A DNA stretch of 64,000 bases from Bin5 sp965218625 (GTDB lineage Bacteria; Chloroflexota; Anaerolineae; Caldilineales; Caldilineaceae). Location of the stretch: the NCBI GenBank assembly GCA_965218625.1, contig CBDCLG010000020.1, positions 496,001 through 560,000 on the forward strand, in the 5' to 3' direction. Positions 16,787 to 25,762 of this stretch are shown here, piece by piece. How positions within the stretch are numbered: position 1 is the first letter of the stretch; each line of letters begins with the position of its first letter. The notes under the pieces were generated by a model that did not search any database, had not been told where the DNA came from, and worked only from the letters and a program-made list of their open reading frames with translations. A program made the translations under genes and the position numbers.

Positions 16787-17863
16787 ATGACAAACACAAT
16801 GCGTCACGTAACGATCGCACGCCAAGATCGCCTTTACGAGGCGTTCCCCGACATCTGTCTGCTGCCCTCGGGCAAAATGCTCTGCATCTACCGCGAGTCG
16901 GATTCCCACATTGCCGGCGACGCGCGCATCATGCTCATCGAAAGCGACGACCGCGGCCGCAGCTGGTACAACCCACGGCCCCTGGACGATAGGCCCCGCT
17001 CCTTTGCTGAACATAGAAGCGTCTGGAACGGCCCGCGCATCGCCCGCCTGCCAGATGGACGGCTCGTCGTAAACAGCGACGCCAGCATCTACCCCGATGA
17101 GGCAGATTCCTGTCTTTGGCCGGAGAGCCGCCGCTGTTTCCACAACTTCCTCTGGTTTAGCCAGGACAACGGCCAGACCTGGACCGAACGCCGCCGGACA
17201 GAAGTCGAGGGACTATGCCCCGACAAGGTGCTGGCCTTGAATGACAAGCATTGGCTCATCGCGATTCCGCGTTTCAGTATTCGCTTTCCCGACGCCTTTC
17301 GTGTGGCGGTCGCGCACTCGACTGACGGTGGCCGCACGTGGCCTTCCAATGTTCTGGCGGCAGAGCAAGACGGCTACCAGCACGATGAACCGTCGGTCGT
17401 CCGCCTGGCGGATGGACGCCTGTTGTGCGTAATGCGCGAAAACGTTCACACGACCCGTCCTTCACACTATGTCCTCTCCGCAGATGACGGCTACACCTGG
17501 TCCTCGCCGCGCCCCGCTCCTTTCTACGGCGACCGTCCGGCTGCCGGACTGCTGCAGAGCGGCAAGCTGCTGGTGACCTATCGCAATGTGGAACCTGAAC
17601 CTGGGGAGGTGAAGCTGAAGGTGGGCCGAAACCCGGGCACATGGGCCTGGTTCGGCGACCTGTCAGGGCTCGCGGGAGCGGGCGGCCAATCCCATTTTCT
17701 GGAATTGGAGCACGATTCCTGCGGATGGCATGGCGACTACGGCTACAGCGGCTGGGTCCAGTTCGACGACGGCGAGATTTTCTGCGTTTATCATCACCGC
17801 GACACGGCGCCAAACTCCTATATCCGCGGCTGCTGGTTCCGTGAGGAAGAGTTCGGAAAATAG
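16787..17863 (+). CDS. BNR-repeat sialidase-like protein, copy 2
   Basis: 358 aa, a close paralogue of the 15004 gene across its full length. Asp boxes: ESDDRGRSW, SQDNGQTW, STDGGRTW and SADDGYTW. The start MTNTMRHVTIARQD aligns with MTKEPRHVTLARND of copy 1. No ribosome-binding site is obvious, perhaps because the upstream region was reshaped by the transporter deletions. The PhyH gene follows 12 bases downstream behind GAGGAG, so the two are co-transcribed. Confidence 0.8.
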   Translation: MTNTMRHVTIARQDRLYEAFPDICLLPSGKMLCIYRESDSHIAGDARIMLIESDDRGRSWYNPRPLDDRPRSFAEHRSVWNGPRIARLPDGRLVVNSDASIYPDEADSCLWPESRRCFHNFLWFSQDNGQTWTERRRTEVEGLCPDKVLALNDKHWLIAIPRFSIRFPDAFRVAVAHSTDGGRTWPSNVLAAEQDGYQHDEPSVVRLADGRLLCVMRENVHTTRPSHYVLSADDGYTWSSPRPAPFYGDRPAAGLLQSGKLLVTYRNVEPEPGEVKLKVGRNPGTWAWFGDLSGLAGAGGQSHFLELEHDSCGWHGDYGYSGWVQFDDGEIFCVYHHRDTAPNSYIRGCWFREEEFGK

Positions 17864-17875
17864 AGGAGCACGACG

Positions 17876-18811
17876 ATGGACGAACGAATTGACCTGACTG
17901 CCACAAGCGAGCACCTGAGCCAACAGGGCTACGTTATCCTGGAAGACCTGCTGGAGCCGGATCTGCTGGAGCAGCTGCGCTCGACGCTGGACGAACTTTT
18001 CGAGCGCGAACGCGAGGCTCCCTTCGATCCGGGCGACGGGCCCGGCGCGCCGGAGGACGCGGTAACCGAAGCCTACCTGGGCGGGTCATACGCGATTACC
18101 AGCGCCGAGCTGGAGCGCATGATGCGGCGCATCCGCCACACGCGCGCCCAGAATTTCGACACACCGTGGCCGGTCGAGCCCCAAAAACTCAACAAGACCT
18201 TCATCCACATCCCCAACCTGTTCGACCACGACCGCTCGCAATACGTGCGCAATCTGCCGGTCAAGACCGTGCTGGCCCACCGGTTGGTCGAGCACCCCGT
18301 TATTCATGGCCTGGCCCGCCGTATGTTGGGCGACGATTGCGTGATCGGAGACATTTCGGCCACCAGCATCGGCCCACAGACGACGGGCGGATCCTGGCAC
18401 CTGGACAATCCGTTGACACAGATGCCCGAGCCGCTGCCCGATTTCCCGCTGGGAATCCAGGTCGCATGGATGGTCGACGATTTCACGCCGGAAAACGGCG
18501 CCACACGCATCGTGCCGCGCAGCCACCTGACACGCAAAAAGCCGACATGGGCGCGCGGTGATCAGGAAAACGAAGTGGCATTGACCGCGCCGGCCGGGTC
18601 GGCGGCCATCTGGCTGGGCAGCACCTGGCATCGAGCCGGCCCCAACTCGACCGACCGGCCGCGCCGCGCCGTCATTTCGTTCTACCAGTGCAGCTGGATA
18701 AAGCCGTTCTCGGAATACCGCCACGTCATCACCGCCGAACTGGCCGCGCAGATGTCGACGACAGTGCGCTTTCTCTACGGGCTGTCCGCCTACGGTGTAG
18801 TACGAGGATAG
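17876..18811 (+). CDS. Phytanoyl-CoA dioxygenase (PhyH) family protein
   Basis: 311 aa. Fe(II)/2-oxoglutarate-dependent oxygenase fold: the facial triad is suggested by GGSWHLDNPL (HxD) and the distal His in WLGSTWHRAGPNSTDRPRR, whose following Arg would bind 2-oxoglutarate. GATRIVPRSH is the usual family strand before the core. Members hydroxylate small molecules such as phytanoyl-CoA, ectoine or halogenated and phosphonate substrates; the substrate is unknown. The start is supported by GAGGAG at 17863-17868. Unlike the two PhyH genes at 47851 and 52511, it has no small partner gene. Confidence 0.88.
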   Translation: MDERIDLTATSEHLSQQGYVILEDLLEPDLLEQLRSTLDELFEREREAPFDPGDGPGAPEDAVTEAYLGGSYAITSAELERMMRRIRHTRAQNFDTPWPVEPQKLNKTFIHIPNLFDHDRSQYVRNLPVKTVLAHRLVEHPVIHGLARRMLGDDCVIGDISATSIGPQTTGGSWHLDNPLTQMPEPLPDFPLGIQVAWMVDDFTPENGATRIVPRSHLTRKKPTWARGDQENEVALTAPAGSAAIWLGSTWHRAGPNSTDRPRRAVISFYQCSWIKPFSEYRHVITAELAAQMSTTVRFLYGLSAYGVVRG

Positions 18812-18843
18812 CTGCAGCCTGCTGTCTTCCGACTCCCCGCCGC

Positions 18844-20205
18844 TTATGCCGGTGAATTCGCTCCTTCGGCACGGGCGCTGGCCGCGACTGCCGCTTGACG
18901 GTTGCCGTCCACCGACCTGTTCAGATGGGATGCCGTTTCGCGCGTTGTGGGCAGCGGCCCGGTGGCCGTGTAATAACGCGAGCCCGCCACCATCAGCTTC
19001 TCCGCCGGAAAACGGGTGATAATCTCGCAGCCGTCCGCGGTAACCACCAGCTGCTCCTCGATACGCGCCGCCGACCAGCCATCCGCGGCCGGCCAGAAGG
19101 TCTCCAGCGCAAAGACCATGCCCTCCTCTATCACCTCGGGATGGTCGAGCGAGACCAGGCGGCTGAAGACCGGCTTCTCCCACACACTCAACCCCACGCC
19201 GTGACCGTACTGGAGGGCAAAACAGGCCTCCTCGTCAGGAAAGCCGAACTCCTCCGCCTTGGGCCACTTTTCAACGACTTCTGCAGTCGTTATGCCCGGC
19301 TTGATCATGTCGATCGACGCGTCCAGATAGTCGCGGCAACGCTCGTAGGCGTCGACCAGGGCGCGCGATGCGCTGCCGATCGCAAACGTTCGGTAATAGC
19401 AGGTCCGGTAGCCGTTGAAGCTGTGAATGATATCGAAGTAGGCCGGGTCGCCGGGGCGCAGCACGCGGTCTGTGTAAACATGCGGATGGGGGTTGCAGCG
19501 CTCGCCTGAAATCGCGTTGACGCCCTCCACCTGCTCCGAACCCAGGTCGTGGAGCAGCTTGCTGACCAGGCCGACACACTCGCTCTCCTTTATGCCCGGG
19601 CGCATCGTGCGGTATAGCTCCTCATAGGCGGCATCCACCATCATGCAGGCCGTCGACAACAACGTGATCTCATCCTCTGTCTTGATGATACGCACATTCT
19701 GCATGAGCTGCTGGCCGTCAACGACCTCGATGCCCTCCTTTTGCAGGGCGAAGAGAACGGGCAGCTCGATTACGTCCACCCCAAGGGGCTCGTTGCGAAG
19801 GCCCCGCTCCTCCAACTCGATCCGGATCTTGCGCGCCACGTCCTCCGCCCGCCCCGACTGCGGCAGCATTGCGCCGCGCAATGTGGAAATGCCGGCGCGC
19901 GAGCGGCCCTCCCCCAGCCACGGACAGTAGAGCTCATGGTGCCGCGCGGCCGATCCGAAGTCCCACATGATCGGCTCGTCATTCTGGGGCAGCAGGCAAA
20001 AACGGTTTAGTTTGTCGACAGCCCAGGTGCCGATGTGTGTCGCCGTTATGTAGCGAATGTTGTTCATGTCGAAGCAGAGCAGCGCGCCCATCTCCGACGC
20101 CCGCAAAAGCCGCTTGGCGCGGGTCAGCCGTTCGTTGCGCAGCCGCCCAAAGTTGATTCGCTCCTCCCAGTCCACACCCATCAGGCCGTAGGTTCTGACC
20201 GTCAT
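18844..20205 (-). CDS. M24 (creatinase/Xaa-Pro aminopeptidase fold) protein with altered metal site
   Basis: 453 aa. N-terminal creatinase-like domain (NIRYITATHIGTW near residues 49-61) and C-terminal pita-bread domain. Of the five metal ligands of active M24 peptidases, the first Asp is kept (YFDII, Asp258). The second, expected 11 residues later in a SDxTRT-like motif, is Cys269 in GYRTCYYRTF. The His region (QYGHGVGL) and both Glu regions (FALETFWP, RIEEQLV) are present. The protein may therefore be a non-peptidase relative of creatinase or of the DddP lyase group. Start with GGAGGA upstream; same operon as the SDR gene at 21048-20266, 60 bases apart. Confidence 0.85.
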   Translation of the reverse strand: MTVRTYGLMGVDWEERINFGRLRNERLTRAKRLLRASEMGALLCFDMNNIRYITATHIGTWAVDKLNRFCLLPQNDEPIMWDFGSAARHHELYCPWLGEGRSRAGISTLRGAMLPQSGRAEDVARKIRIELEERGLRNEPLGVDVIELPVLFALQKEGIEVVDGQQLMQNVRIIKTEDEITLLSTACMMVDAAYEELYRTMRPGIKESECVGLVSKLLHDLGSEQVEGVNAISGERCNPHPHVYTDRVLRPGDPAYFDIIHSFNGYRTCYYRTFAIGSASRALVDAYERCRDYLDASIDMIKPGITTAEVVEKWPKAEEFGFPDEEACFALQYGHGVGLSVWEKPVFSRLVSLDHPEVIEEGMVFALETFWPAADGWSAARIEEQLVVTADGCEIITRFPAEKLMVAGSRYYTATGPLPTTRETASHLNRSVDGNRQAAVAASARAEGANSPA

Positions 20206-20265
20206 CGCGATTTCTCCTCCGTTACACTGGCAGTTTGACGAACACGGACTCCGCTTTGTCGGCGC

Positions 20266-21048
20266 TCAGACCATCTGCATGCCGCCTTCAACATTGATAA
20301 CCTGCCCTGTGATGTAGTCCGAATCCGAAGAGGCGAGAAAGGAGGCCAGGCCGGTGATGTCGTCCGGCGTCGACACCCGGCCCAGGAGGATGCTGGCCGA
20401 AAAGTCCCGCATCGCCTCACCCGGCTCCGAGCTGTCACCGATCTCCATCAGGTCCTCATCGAGCTGCTCCCACAAGGGGGTGTCGACCACCCCGGGCGAG
20501 AATCCATTGACCGTGATCCCGTGTTCGGCCAGCGCGTGCGCCGCGCCCTGGGTGATCATGATCACTGCGGACTTGCTGGCACAGTAGGGCACGATATTGG
20601 CGTAACCCTGCCGGCCGACGATCGAGGCCGTGTTGATGATCTTGCCGCCCGTCCCCTGCGCAATCATCTGCTTGGCGGCCTCCTGCGTGCCGATGAGCAC
20701 GCCCAGGCCGTTCACACGCATGATGCGGTCCCAGTTCTCCTCGGTCGTCTCAAGAAAGCGCTGCGGCTTATTGATGCCGGCGTTGTTGAAGATTACGTCG
20801 AGTTTGCCATATTCGGAAACAGTCCGCGCGACAAGGGCCTGCACCTGCTTGCGGTCGACGACATCCACGGACGCCGAGATGGCCGCGGCCCCCAGCGCGC
20901 GGGCCTCCGCCGCCGACTCTTCGGCCCCCCCGCCGTTCAGATCGGCAAAAACCACTCTGGCCCCATCAGATGCGAGCCGCAGACCGATGCCCCTGCCGAT
21001 GCCCTGCGCCGCCCCCGTCACGATGCACACTTTTCCTTGCAGTTTCAC
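20266..21048 (-). CDS. Short-chain dehydrogenase/reductase
   Basis: 260 aa classical SDR. Cofactor motif TGAAQGIGRGIG near residues 11-22 with FADLNGG suggesting NAD preference, NNAG at about 89, catalytic Ser in NTASIVGRQG and the Tyr/Lys pair in YCASKSAV. GTG start at 21048 with GGAGG about eight bases upstream. First gene of the minus-strand pair with the M24 protein, divergent from the binding-protein operon at 21708. A decayed copy lies at 25763-26057, in the equivalent position beside the duplicated operon. Confidence 0.93.
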   Translation of the reverse strand: MKLQGKVCIVTGAAQGIGRGIGLRLASDGARVVFADLNGGGAEESAAEARALGAAAISASVDVVDRKQVQALVARTVSEYGKLDVIFNNAGINKPQRFLETTEENWDRIMRVNGLGVLIGTQEAAKQMIAQGTGGKIINTASIVGRQGYANIVPYCASKSAVIMITQGAAHALAEHGITVNGFSPGVVDTPLWEQLDEDLMEIGDSSEPGEAMRDFSASILLGRVSTPDDITGLASFLASSDSDYITGQVINVEGGMQMV

Positions 21049-21559
21049 GTTTATTGCCTCCTTAGGATATTGCCGCTAATTCCCGCTTGCGAACTTTCCC
21101 AACGCCGCCGCGCTTGTGGGCAAAGTGTATATCGCATCCGGTTTTGCCAGCAAGAGGGGAAATTCGCCTTCGGGATCGCCCCGCGCACGCGTGTCCGGGC
21201 AGGGGATATCGCAAAAGATACTCTGCGAGGCGTTCCGACCGGGCCAATTTTTGCCGCTTAACTCAGACGAACGGGACATAGTATTCTCAGCCTGGAACGG
21301 CGAATTGACCAGAATAGAGTCATACCCGTCCCCGGCCAGTTTCTCGACGTATCTCACACACTCAAGAATCATAAGAGAAGATTTGCTTTTCGTCGGCAAG
21401 CAAACCCTTCTGACGCAAGCGGATATGGGGAACACAGCGCAAATGGGCCGGCTGTGCAGGCACAGTCTTCGCGTGTCGATGCGCAGCCGCGGTCAGCGCT
21501 GCGCTGTCGCCCTAGATGGAGGCAGAGTTGGCTTTTCGAGTTAGGCGGCAGGCAGGAGA
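21049..21559. other. Divergent intergenic region, module copy 1
   Basis: About 510 bases between the SDR start and the conserved leader. It shares patches with 26058-26579 (for example GCAAAGTGT and GCCAGCAAG in the same order), so it was duplicated with the module. No confident promoter was seen. A 142-codon frame at 21116-21544 resembles nothing and is not called. Confidence 0.5.
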
Positions 21560-21707
21560 AAGGAGGTGGCGACAGAAAAAAAACGTACGTCTGGACGCAA
21601 GAGTTTCGGTCATAGGCCTTGCGGCATTATTCGAGCATTAGGCCGCAACCATTGTCTGTGGACGAGCGCATTAGCAGCCAGAAGCGACAAAGGAGAGGAG
21701 CGAACCG
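21560..21707 (+). promoter_or_regulatory. Conserved structured leader, copy 1
   Basis: Starts with AAGGAGGTG 147 bases before the ATG, then ACGTACGTCTGGACGCA. A stem follows: TTGCGGC at 21619-21625 with GCCGCAA at 21642-21648. The leader at 26580 has the same length, the same first block and a stem at the same place with two compensatory base-pair swaps. It could be a regulatory RNA element. Confidence 0.5.
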
Positions 21708-23429
21708 ATGAAAGTCAATTTGAACGGAAACAACATCCCGCGACGTACGTTCTTGAAATTGGCGGCAGGCACGATGGCATCGAGCGCCTTGGCGGCCTGT
21801 GTGCCAGCCGCGGCGCCGGCCGAACCGGCTGCCGAGGACATGGCCGACGATGCAGCCTCCGGCTGCGGCGGCGAAGTTGTCGTTGCCACCGAGTGGGAAA
21901 ACCCCCTCTTCAACCCGCTGTGCAAGAGCGCCGGCACCCCCGCCCGCCATGTCTTTGAGCCGATCTTCAACCGGCTGTTTGAGGCGATGGACTGGGGCCC
22001 CGGGCCCGACTGCGACGGAGAGGTGGGTCTGACGCTGTCGCTGGCGGAAAAGGTCGAGGAGGTCGAGAAAAATCGCGTCTGGATGGTTGACCTGCGACAG
22101 GATGTCAATTGGCACGATGGCCGCCCCTTCACCGCCGACGACGTTGTGTGGACCTACTACGCTATGCTCCACCGGGACGTGGCCCCGACCTATGCCAACC
22201 AGTTCCTGATGATCAAGGGCGGCAAACAGCTCTTCAGCGAAGGCGGCGATTCGCTCGAAGGCGTGCAGAAGATCGACCAATACAAGGTTCGCATTGAATT
22301 TGATGAGCCGGACCCGCTTGGCATCGTCGGCAGCCCCGTCTCCTTCGGTCGCTATTGGTACGTTACGCCCAAGCACGGCTGGGAGGGCGTTCCGCTCGAA
22401 AAGGTGGGCACGCACGAGCCGATGGCGATGAGCCCGATCGGCACCGGGCCGTTCAAAATGGGCCAGATCATCGAGCGACAGTATGCGGAACTGGTGGCCA
22501 ACGAGGACTACTTCCTCGGCAAACCGCTCGCCGACAAGTACATCACCCGCTTCCTCGGCCCCGAGGCGCGCGACGCTGCCCTCGAAGGGGGCGAGGTCGT
22601 GCAGACCGGCGCCAGCAGCCTCGATGCCTGGGACCGCCTCGGCCGTCTGCCCCATCTCACCGCCTACACGCGGCCGACGACGCTCCTCTTCGCGCTGGAC
22701 GTGAACGACACGCGCCTGGGCGATCTGGCGCACCCCGTGGCGGAAGCGATTCGCTACGCGGTGGACATCGAGACGATCCTGCGTGACACGAGCTACGGCA
22801 CCAATACGCCCAGCGCCTACATCTTCGAACACCTTCTCGGACCGATCGGCGAAGCGCCCGACGGGCTGCGAAGGTATGATTACAACACCGAGAAGGCCCG
22901 CGAGGTGCTCGAAAACGCGAACTGGGACTTCGACCGCGAGCTGGAGTGGGTCTACTGGCGACCGCCGGACTCGATGGACCTGAGCATCCAGGCACAACTC
23001 CTGGACGCCGGCCTCAAGACCAAGTTCAAGATCATCGACGTTGCTTCCTGGACCGATGAGCTTGCCATGGCGGCCAACTACGACCTGCTGTTTGAGGCTT
23101 GGTTCTATTCGACCGACATGCAGGAGATGTTCACGCACGTCGGTTGCGGATGGGACTTCAACTCAGCCGGGCGCAACTTCGACGGCTATTGCAACCCCGA
23201 ACTGGACGACGCATGGCAGGCTGCGCTGGCTGAGCAGGATCCCGAAGCGCAGATCGAGATGTACCGAAATCTGGCGTTGATCATGCAGGACAAGTGGCCG
23301 TGGGCGCCGCTGCACCGCAGAGGCATGGTTACGATGGTCAACAACCGGCTTCAGGGCGTGTGGCCGCACAATGACTACCAGCGCAATGTGCGCGTGCCCT
23401 TTGAGCGCATGTGCGTAACCCCGGCCTGA
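21708..23429 (+). CDS. Peptide-type ABC substrate-binding lipoprotein, module copy 1
   Basis: 573 aa SBP family 5. Tat-type signal IPRRTFLKLAAGTMASSALA with lipobox LAAC, then an acidic Ala/Pro/Glu linker. Core motifs include VNWHDGRPFTADDVVWTYYA, the family block around residue 130-150. AAAGGAGAGGAG precedes the ATG. It is paralogous over its full length to the 26728 protein and is followed by two permease genes but no ATPase gene. The ligand is unknown. Confidence 0.92.
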   Translation: MKVNLNGNNIPRRTFLKLAAGTMASSALAACVPAAAPAEPAAEDMADDAASGCGGEVVVATEWENPLFNPLCKSAGTPARHVFEPIFNRLFEAMDWGPGPDCDGEVGLTLSLAEKVEEVEKNRVWMVDLRQDVNWHDGRPFTADDVVWTYYAMLHRDVAPTYANQFLMIKGGKQLFSEGGDSLEGVQKIDQYKVRIEFDEPDPLGIVGSPVSFGRYWYVTPKHGWEGVPLEKVGTHEPMAMSPIGTGPFKMGQIIERQYAELVANEDYFLGKPLADKYITRFLGPEARDAALEGGEVVQTGASSLDAWDRLGRLPHLTAYTRPTTLLFALDVNDTRLGDLAHPVAEAIRYAVDIETILRDTSYGTNTPSAYIFEHLLGPIGEAPDGLRRYDYNTEKAREVLENANWDFDRELEWVYWRPPDSMDLSIQAQLLDAGLKTKFKIIDVASWTDELAMAANYDLLFEAWFYSTDMQEMFTHVGCGWDFNSAGRNFDGYCNPELDDAWQAALAEQDPEAQIEMYRNLALIMQDKWPWAPLHRRGMVTMVNNRLQGVWPHNDYQRNVRVPFERMCVTPA

Positions 23430-23487
23430 ATCCGGTAGGAATCCAGCCGTATTCTGACCGCTGCAGGGATGCGTTTGTGTATCGGGA

Positions 23488-23503
23488 GCAGGCGGCCGCC
23501 TGC
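23488..23503 (+). promoter_or_regulatory. GC-rich palindrome between binding protein and permease
   Basis: A 16-base perfect palindrome, able to form a six-bp GCAGGC/GCCTGC stem on a GGCC loop. It occupies the same operon position as the hairpins at 5636, 28489, 44264 and 58967. Confidence 0.5.
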
Positions 23504-23626
23504 CGGTTACCTTCAATGCCGGTGAAGAATCTCGCCGCACGACTCGGGACTCTTCACTGGCACTGATTCCGAAAGCAGTTCTCGACCCTTCCCTGGACAA
23601 CTGCCGGCTTCGCTGGAGCGAACTCT

Positions 23627-24601
23627 ATGCAGCAATACATACTGCGCAGATTGTCGCTGATCCCCGTCCTGCTCCTCGGTATCACGCTGATGACATTCTT
23701 CATGTTCAATCTGGCGCCGGGCGACCCGGTGACGGCGTTGATCAAGCCGGGCGTGCTCGACGGCTTCGGCCAGGGGGATGGCGCGAACCTGGATGTGCTG
23801 CGCGCCAAGTACGGACTGGACAAGCCGGTCCTCGTGCGCTATCTGGTCTGGTTGCGCGAGCTGGTGCAGGGCAACCTCGGCTACTCTTACAATACCGACC
23901 GGCCCGTGCTGGAGACGATTGCCGAGGCGATCCCGGCTACGCTGCTGCTGCAGGGCACTTCGATTGGCGTGGCGCTCATCATGGGCGTCGTACTGGGCGT
24001 CATCACGGCGCTCAAGCAGTATTCTCGCCTCGATCACTTTCTGACTTTCCTGGCGTTATTCGGCATTTCGCTGCCGAACTTTTTCATCGCGCTGATTGCG
24101 ATGTACGTATTCGCGGTGAAGCTGAACTGGCTGCCGACCGCGGGCATGTGGACGCCGGGGCGACCGATCGGCTTCAATCTGGACCTGCTGCACCACATGG
24201 TTCTGCCGGCCACGGCAGGGGCCATCATATACGTGGCCTCGTACATGCGCTACGCGCGCGCCAGCACGCTGGATGCGCTCAGCGCCGACTTTGTGGTGAC
24301 CGCGCGGGCAAAAGGGCTGCGGGAACGGCTGGTCGTGATGAGGCATGTTCTGCGCAACGCTCTTCTGCCAATCGTCACGCTGATGGGGCTGAGCCTGCCC
24401 GGTCTGCTGGGCGGCTCGTTCATCATCGAGACGATCTTCAGCTGGAATGGCCTGGGACTGCTGGGTTACCGCGCGCTCATGAGCCGCGACTACCCGCTCC
24501 TGATGGGCGTTGCCCTGATGGTGGCGACATTGATCCTGCTGGCCAACCTGATCACAGATATCGCCTATGCGTTTGTCGATCCGCGCGTGCGATACGAGTA
24601 G
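23627..24601 (+). CDS. ABC transporter permease, DppB type, module copy 1
   Basis: 324 aa. MQQYILRRLSLIPVLLLGIT is the typical first helix and APGDPVTALIKPG the periplasmic loop. LGYSYNTDRPV precedes the transmembrane core. The EAA loop VTARAKGLRERLVVMRHVLR contacts the ATPase, and ITDIAYAFVDPRVRYE closes the protein. Nearly colinear with the 28652 permease. Confidence 0.93.
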   Translation: MQQYILRRLSLIPVLLLGITLMTFFMFNLAPGDPVTALIKPGVLDGFGQGDGANLDVLRAKYGLDKPVLVRYLVWLRELVQGNLGYSYNTDRPVLETIAEAIPATLLLQGTSIGVALIMGVVLGVITALKQYSRLDHFLTFLALFGISLPNFFIALIAMYVFAVKLNWLPTAGMWTPGRPIGFNLDLLHHMVLPATAGAIIYVASYMRYARASTLDALSADFVVTARAKGLRERLVVMRHVLRNALLPIVTLMGLSLPGLLGGSFIIETIFSWNGLGLLGYRALMSRDYPLLMGVALMVATLILLANLITDIAYAFVDPRVRYE

Positions 24602-24661
24602 CTGCCTGTCGCAGCTTGGGCGTGCGGCCAGCGGTCGCCGGTCCTTGGGGGAATAACGGGC

Positions 24662-25591
24662 ATGTCGATAGAGGGCAAATCGGAATCGCCGACCATGCAA
24701 GCGCCCGCCGAGGTTTTCGGCTCGGCGCGCTCGCCGGACTCGCCCCTGGGACGCGCGGCCCGCCGCTTTCTGCGCCACCGGCTGGCGCTGGTCGGCGCGG
24801 TCATGGTCATCTTCCTGCTGATAGTAGCCGCATTTGCCCACGTGCTGGCGCCCTACGATCCCCTCGACGTAAATACGGGCCGCAGAATGCTCCCGCCGGA
24901 TGGCCAGAACCTGCTGGGCACGGATCAAGTGGGCCGCGATGTCCTCAGCCGCCTGATTTACGGCACTCGCGTGTCGATGTCCGTCGGCATCGTTGCCGTG
25001 AGCATCCAACTCTCGATTGCCTTCATCCTCGGCTCGCTGAGCGGCTATCTGGGCGGCAAAACGGACATGGTCATCATGCGCTTTACCGATATCGTGATGA
25101 CCTTCCCCACCTTCGTTCTTGTCCTCATTCTGGTTTCCATCGTCGGTCCCAGCATATACAACGTGATGCTGGTCTTCGGACTGTTTGCCTGGCCGGCGCC
25201 GGCAAGACTGGTGCGCGGGCAGGTGCTGTCATTGCGGGAGCAGGACTTCATCATGGCCGCTCGCGTCGTCGGGGTTGGCGATTGGGACGTGCTGAGAAGA
25301 CACCTGCTGCCCAATGTGCTGGGACCGGTGTCGGTCGCTGCGACGCTTGGCATGGCCGAAGCCATTCTCACCGAGGCAGGTCTCAGCTTTCTCGGATTGG
25401 GCGTGCGGCCGCCAACACCGACGTGGGGTTCGATGATCGGCGACGCCCGGTTTACCTATGTGCTGGCGGATATGCCCTGGCTGTGGCTCGTGCCGGGCGT
25501 GGCCATCAGCTTTGCGGTCATCTGCATCAACTTCATCGGCGACGGCCTGCGTGACGCTTTCGACGTGCGCGGGCGGCAGGTGCTGGACTAA
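24662..25591 (+). CDS. ABC transporter permease, DppC type, module copy 1
   Basis: 309 aa. Has the OppC_N helix (LALVGAVMVIFLLIVAAFAH), LLGTDQVGRDVLSRLIYGTR, the EAA loop region MAARVVGVGDWDVLRRHLLP and the family end FIGDGLRDAFDVRGRQ. It pairs with the 23627 permease. In the duplicate module a Gfo/Idh gene follows the equivalent gene; here only its first codons survive (25705-25762). Confidence 0.93.
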   Translation: MSIEGKSESPTMQAPAEVFGSARSPDSPLGRAARRFLRHRLALVGAVMVIFLLIVAAFAHVLAPYDPLDVNTGRRMLPPDGQNLLGTDQVGRDVLSRLIYGTRVSMSVGIVAVSIQLSIAFILGSLSGYLGGKTDMVIMRFTDIVMTFPTFVLVLILVSIVGPSIYNVMLVFGLFAWPAPARLVRGQVLSLREQDFIMAARVVGVGDWDVLRRHLLPNVLGPVSVAATLGMAEAILTEAGLSFLGLGVRPPTPTWGSMIGDARFTYVLADMPWLWLVPGVAISFAVICINFIGDGLRDAFDVRGRQVLD

Positions 25592-25704
25592 AGGCCGGCG
25601 GGACGGCTCCCAATGGCGGCCCTCTCCTGCCCTCCTGCTGATCCGCCACAACGGAATCTGCGGCACGGGATTGGGTACAACTCGCACCAGAATGCCTCCC
25701 AAAC

Positions 25705-25762
25705 CGGGACCTATGAAGACCTAACGCATGTTTCAAGTTGGAGAGGTGAGGTCACGGCAGAC
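25705..25762 (+). pseudogene. 5' remnant of a Gfo/Idh oxidoreductase gene (module copy 1)
   Basis: ATG 25713 is followed by AAGACC and then TAA, where the intact paralogue at 30703 reads ATGAAAACCTAC. The next bases (CGCATGTTTCAAGTTGG, then GGTCACGGC) match the intact gene's codons 5-15 with small changes. Homology stops at about 25762, where it abuts the SDR remnant on the other strand. Confidence 0.75.

Noticed and set aside
21116..21544. 142-codon plus-strand frame between the SDR and the leader
   Set aside because: No motif, no ribosome-binding site, and its content is not preserved in the duplicated region at 26058-26579.
21516..21641. 41-codon frame covering the conserved leader block of copy 1
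   Set aside because: Its ATG has no ribosome-binding site and the copy 2 frame lacks a matching start; RNA structure explains the conservation better, though a leader peptide is not excluded.
21627..23138. 503-codon minus-strand frame opposite the 21708 gene
   Set aside because: Shadow of a well-supported SBP gene; no start signal and no recognisable domain.
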